A model generated the notes under the pieces. It was not told where the DNA came from. It searched no databases and was given only the letters and a program-made list of their open reading frames with translations. A DNA stretch of 6,562 nt, taken from the NCBI GenBank assembly GCA_020433785.1, contig JAGRCC010001002.1, forward strand, positions 1 to 6,562, read 5' to 3'. Numbering within the stretch: position 1 is the stretch's first letter; every line of letters begins with the position of its first letter. Of the stretch, positions 4,948 through 6,562 are shown piece after piece. The translations under genes were made by a program, and so were the position numbers. The DNA comes from Anaerolineae bacterium (GTDB lineage Bacteria > Chloroflexota > Anaerolineae > 4572-78 > J111).

Positions 4948-6562
4948 CAACCTGTAGGAGTTACGTGTTCTAATCCAGGATTTGAGTCGGGAGATCTAAA
5001 TTGTTGGAAGAAGAACACTGACGCAGGTTTAACTAGCACAGTTCAATCGGACATTATAAGTGAAGGTAAATATGCTGCTTTGATAGGCGATCCTTTTACA
5101 ACCCAAAAGAAATGTGCAGGTAACCTACCTTTAGGGATCTCTAAAATCAGTTATTCTTTTTCAGTACCCATCGAACAAGAAGTTTTTTTTTCATTTGACT
5201 ATCGCATTTTTAGCTACGATGAAATACCAGAAGGGTATGAAGACAGTTTTGATAAATTTGATGTTTATATCGAAGATGGCTCTCAGTTTCGTTTTAGATC
5301 ACTCAGAGATGGAAGTAAAGATGGAATACCCCCACCAGGGCCACCTCTTCCATGTGATTTTTCAGTAGATGATAGTGGTTGGAAAACGGAGACCTGGAAT
5401 TTAGGCTCTATACGGAATTTTGACAACCCAAATCAAATCTACGATCTACGAGGAAAAACGATAACTGTAACTTTTCAAGTGTCAAGCCAAGAATTAGTTG
5501 GTGACTCTGGTTGGTATAATACTTGGGTCTATGTTGATAACCTCAAATTACAACCTGAAATGGCCCTCACAAAATCCAGCAATCCATCAGGCCCTATTCA
5601 TGAGAATGATATCATCAGCTACAATATTTCATACAAAAACACAAGCTTAATTACCCAAACTATGTCCATCACCGATGTTATCCCCTTCAACGTCGAGTTG
5701 CTCCCGGACTCTATCTCCGACCCTGGCCAACTGAACGATTCGACCATCGTCTGGAACGTGGGAGATGTATCTCCCGGTCACTCAGGTCAGGTTTCCTTTC
5801 AAGTCAAAGTTCCTTTATTTCTGGACTCAAAAAAGACAGCTGCAGCTCTAGAGATGATGACGGCTAGCTCAAGCGCATCCCATATTCTACCCAGATCCGT
5901 TACCTGCGATACCACTGAATTTTGGACTGTCGGAGTTACACCACTACCACAGTCAAATTCTCAAATTATTCCGGTACAAATCCCCCCTAACATAAACCCT
6001 TCTGAAATATGGTTACTTATGAAACACACCAACAACGTGACACCCACGGTAGCAGGTCAGCCATCCAACCTGATGACAATCAATAACAACTCCTTTGGAG
6101 CTTCTATATGGACTGCTACTATTCCCCAATCAGCGCTAGACAATGGTCAGTTGACTATCGTTACTCAAAATCCCCGCAACTTAAACGCAATTTTTCTCTT
6201 TGATAAAGGCGATCCACCTTTTGCCAAAGAAGAGTTAGATGCATTCCAAAATACAACTAAAACTTTTACTTACACTCTAGATATTCCATCTGTAACCACT
6301 CAAACCATCGATGTCATCATCCCTTTTATGGACATTACTTACCAAAACGACAACGGGCAACCAGACAACCGCTTAACAACCGTAACAGTCAAATATAATG
6401 ACCACATATTACATCCCTTCACCGTCGATACCCCTAATCAAGGCAATGGATTAGTTATGGCTCAATTTCCGATTGACATTGGTCCGATCTCAGAGACGAT
6501 TGTCTCAACCGCCACACTAGAGGTCACCGTAGATACCGAAGACTCCATCTATACTCTCGGTC
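4843..6562 (+). CDS. Secreted surface protein with jelly-roll and DUF11 domains (3' partial)
   Basis: The frame stays open from ATG 4843 to the window edge (573 codons), so the C-terminus is missing. Residues 1-35 form a signal peptide: basic start MTILSKQRMR, hydrophobic core about 11-27, likely cleavage after LFA before QPVG. The Cys at 24 does not fit a lipobox. Residues about 42-238 look like a jelly-roll, carbohydrate-binding-like module: it opens NPGFESGDLNCW, has GKYAALIGD and a FFSFDYRIF strand, and closes YVDNLKL. Residues about 240-323 fit DUF11 (ALTKSSNPSGPI, ISYNISYKNTS, ITDVIPFNVELL, WNVGDVSPG). The rest (about 324-573) is beta-rich and not recognised. The protein probably works at the cell surface as an adhesin or binding protein. 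It starts 15 bases after the SH3b gene, so the two are probably co-transcribed. An alternative start at 4867 would keep the signal peptide. Confidence 0.85.
   Translation, partial: MTILSKQRMRILGSILFFFSVVLCFHLSSTINLFAQPVGVTCSNPGFESGDLNCWKKNTDAGLTSTVQSDIISEGKYAALIGDPFTTQKKCAGNLPLGISKISYSFSVPIEQEVFFSFDYRIFSYDEIPEGYEDSFDKFDVYIEDGSQFRFRSLRDGSKDGIPPPGPPLPCDFSVDDSGWKTETWNLGSIRNFDNPNQIYDLRGKTITVTFQVSSQELVGDSGWYNTWVYVDNLKLQPEMALTKSSNPSGPIHENDIISYNISYKNTSLITQTMSITDVIPFNVELLPDSISDPGQLNDSTIVWNVGDVSPGHSGQVSFQVKVPLFLDSKKTAAALEMMTASSSASHILPRSVTCDTTEFWTVGVTPLPQSNSQIIPVQIPPNINPSEIWLLMKHTNNVTPTVAGQPSNLMTINNNSFGASIWTATIPQSALDNGQLTIVTQNPRNLNAIFLFDKGDPPFAKEELDAFQNTTKTFTYTLDIPSVTTQTIDVIIPFMDITYQNDNGQPDNRLTTVTVKYNDHILHPFTVDTPNQGNGLVMAQFPIDIGPISETIVSTATLEVTVDTEDSIYTLG
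5183..5191 (+). repeat. T9 homopolymer within the jelly-roll domain
   Basis: Nine T bases in a row encode part of EVFFSFDY. The frame is maintained on both sides and the protein reads sensibly through the run, so the length given is probably right. A one-base change would break the protein early, so this is both a sequencing-error hot spot and a potential slippage switch. Confidence 0.5.

Overview
The window holds three genes, all reading left to right, with no sign of tRNA, rRNA, CRISPR or transposon sequence. It looks like a bacterial chromosome of moderate GC. The best guess for the source is Chloroflexota (Anaerolineae-like). This is inferred from style only: a membrane-anchored protein with a long Thr/Pro linker full of TPTxTP-type runs and an SH3b domain, a DUF11-type secreted surface protein, and a large multidomain AAA_35/kinase-like regulator. 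Cyanobacteria or another filamentous or multicellular lineage with rich signalling cannot be excluded.

Region 1 (1-3596) is the 3' part of a very large gene whose start lies upstream of the window. The visible 1197 residues read, in order: the C-terminal half of an AAA_35-type (STAND-like) NTPase with its Walker B strand and a winged-helix-like tail; a Ser/Thr-kinase fold that has lost its catalytic HRD aspartate, its Gly-rich loop and its metal-binding Asn, so it is probably a pseudokinase; TPR-like helical repeats; a long charged helical/coiled-coil region; and two closely spaced C-terminal membrane helices. This is the most unusual object in the window.

Region 2 (3597-3813) is a 217-base intergenic stretch. 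It has a cluster of TTGCCA/TTGGCA motifs, including a perfect TTGGC-A-GCCAA palindrome, and a good Shine-Dalgarno sequence for the next gene. I see no strong terminator and no convincing sigma-70 promoter in it.

Region 3 (3814-6562) is a likely two-gene operon with a 15-base gap. The first gene encodes a signal-anchored extracytoplasmic protein (one N-terminal membrane helix, Pro/Thr stalk, SH3b domain, Ig-like domain). The second encodes a secreted surface protein (signal peptide, jelly-roll domain opening with NPGFESGDL..W, DUF11 domain, further beta-rich sequence) and runs off the right edge. Its ATG sits exactly in the three-base loop of a perfect 7-bp inverted repeat.

Working model, inference only: the first gene is a membrane-tethered intracellular NTPase/pseudokinase scaffold, and the two downstream genes make envelope-facing binding proteins. 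Nothing in the window proves that they work together.
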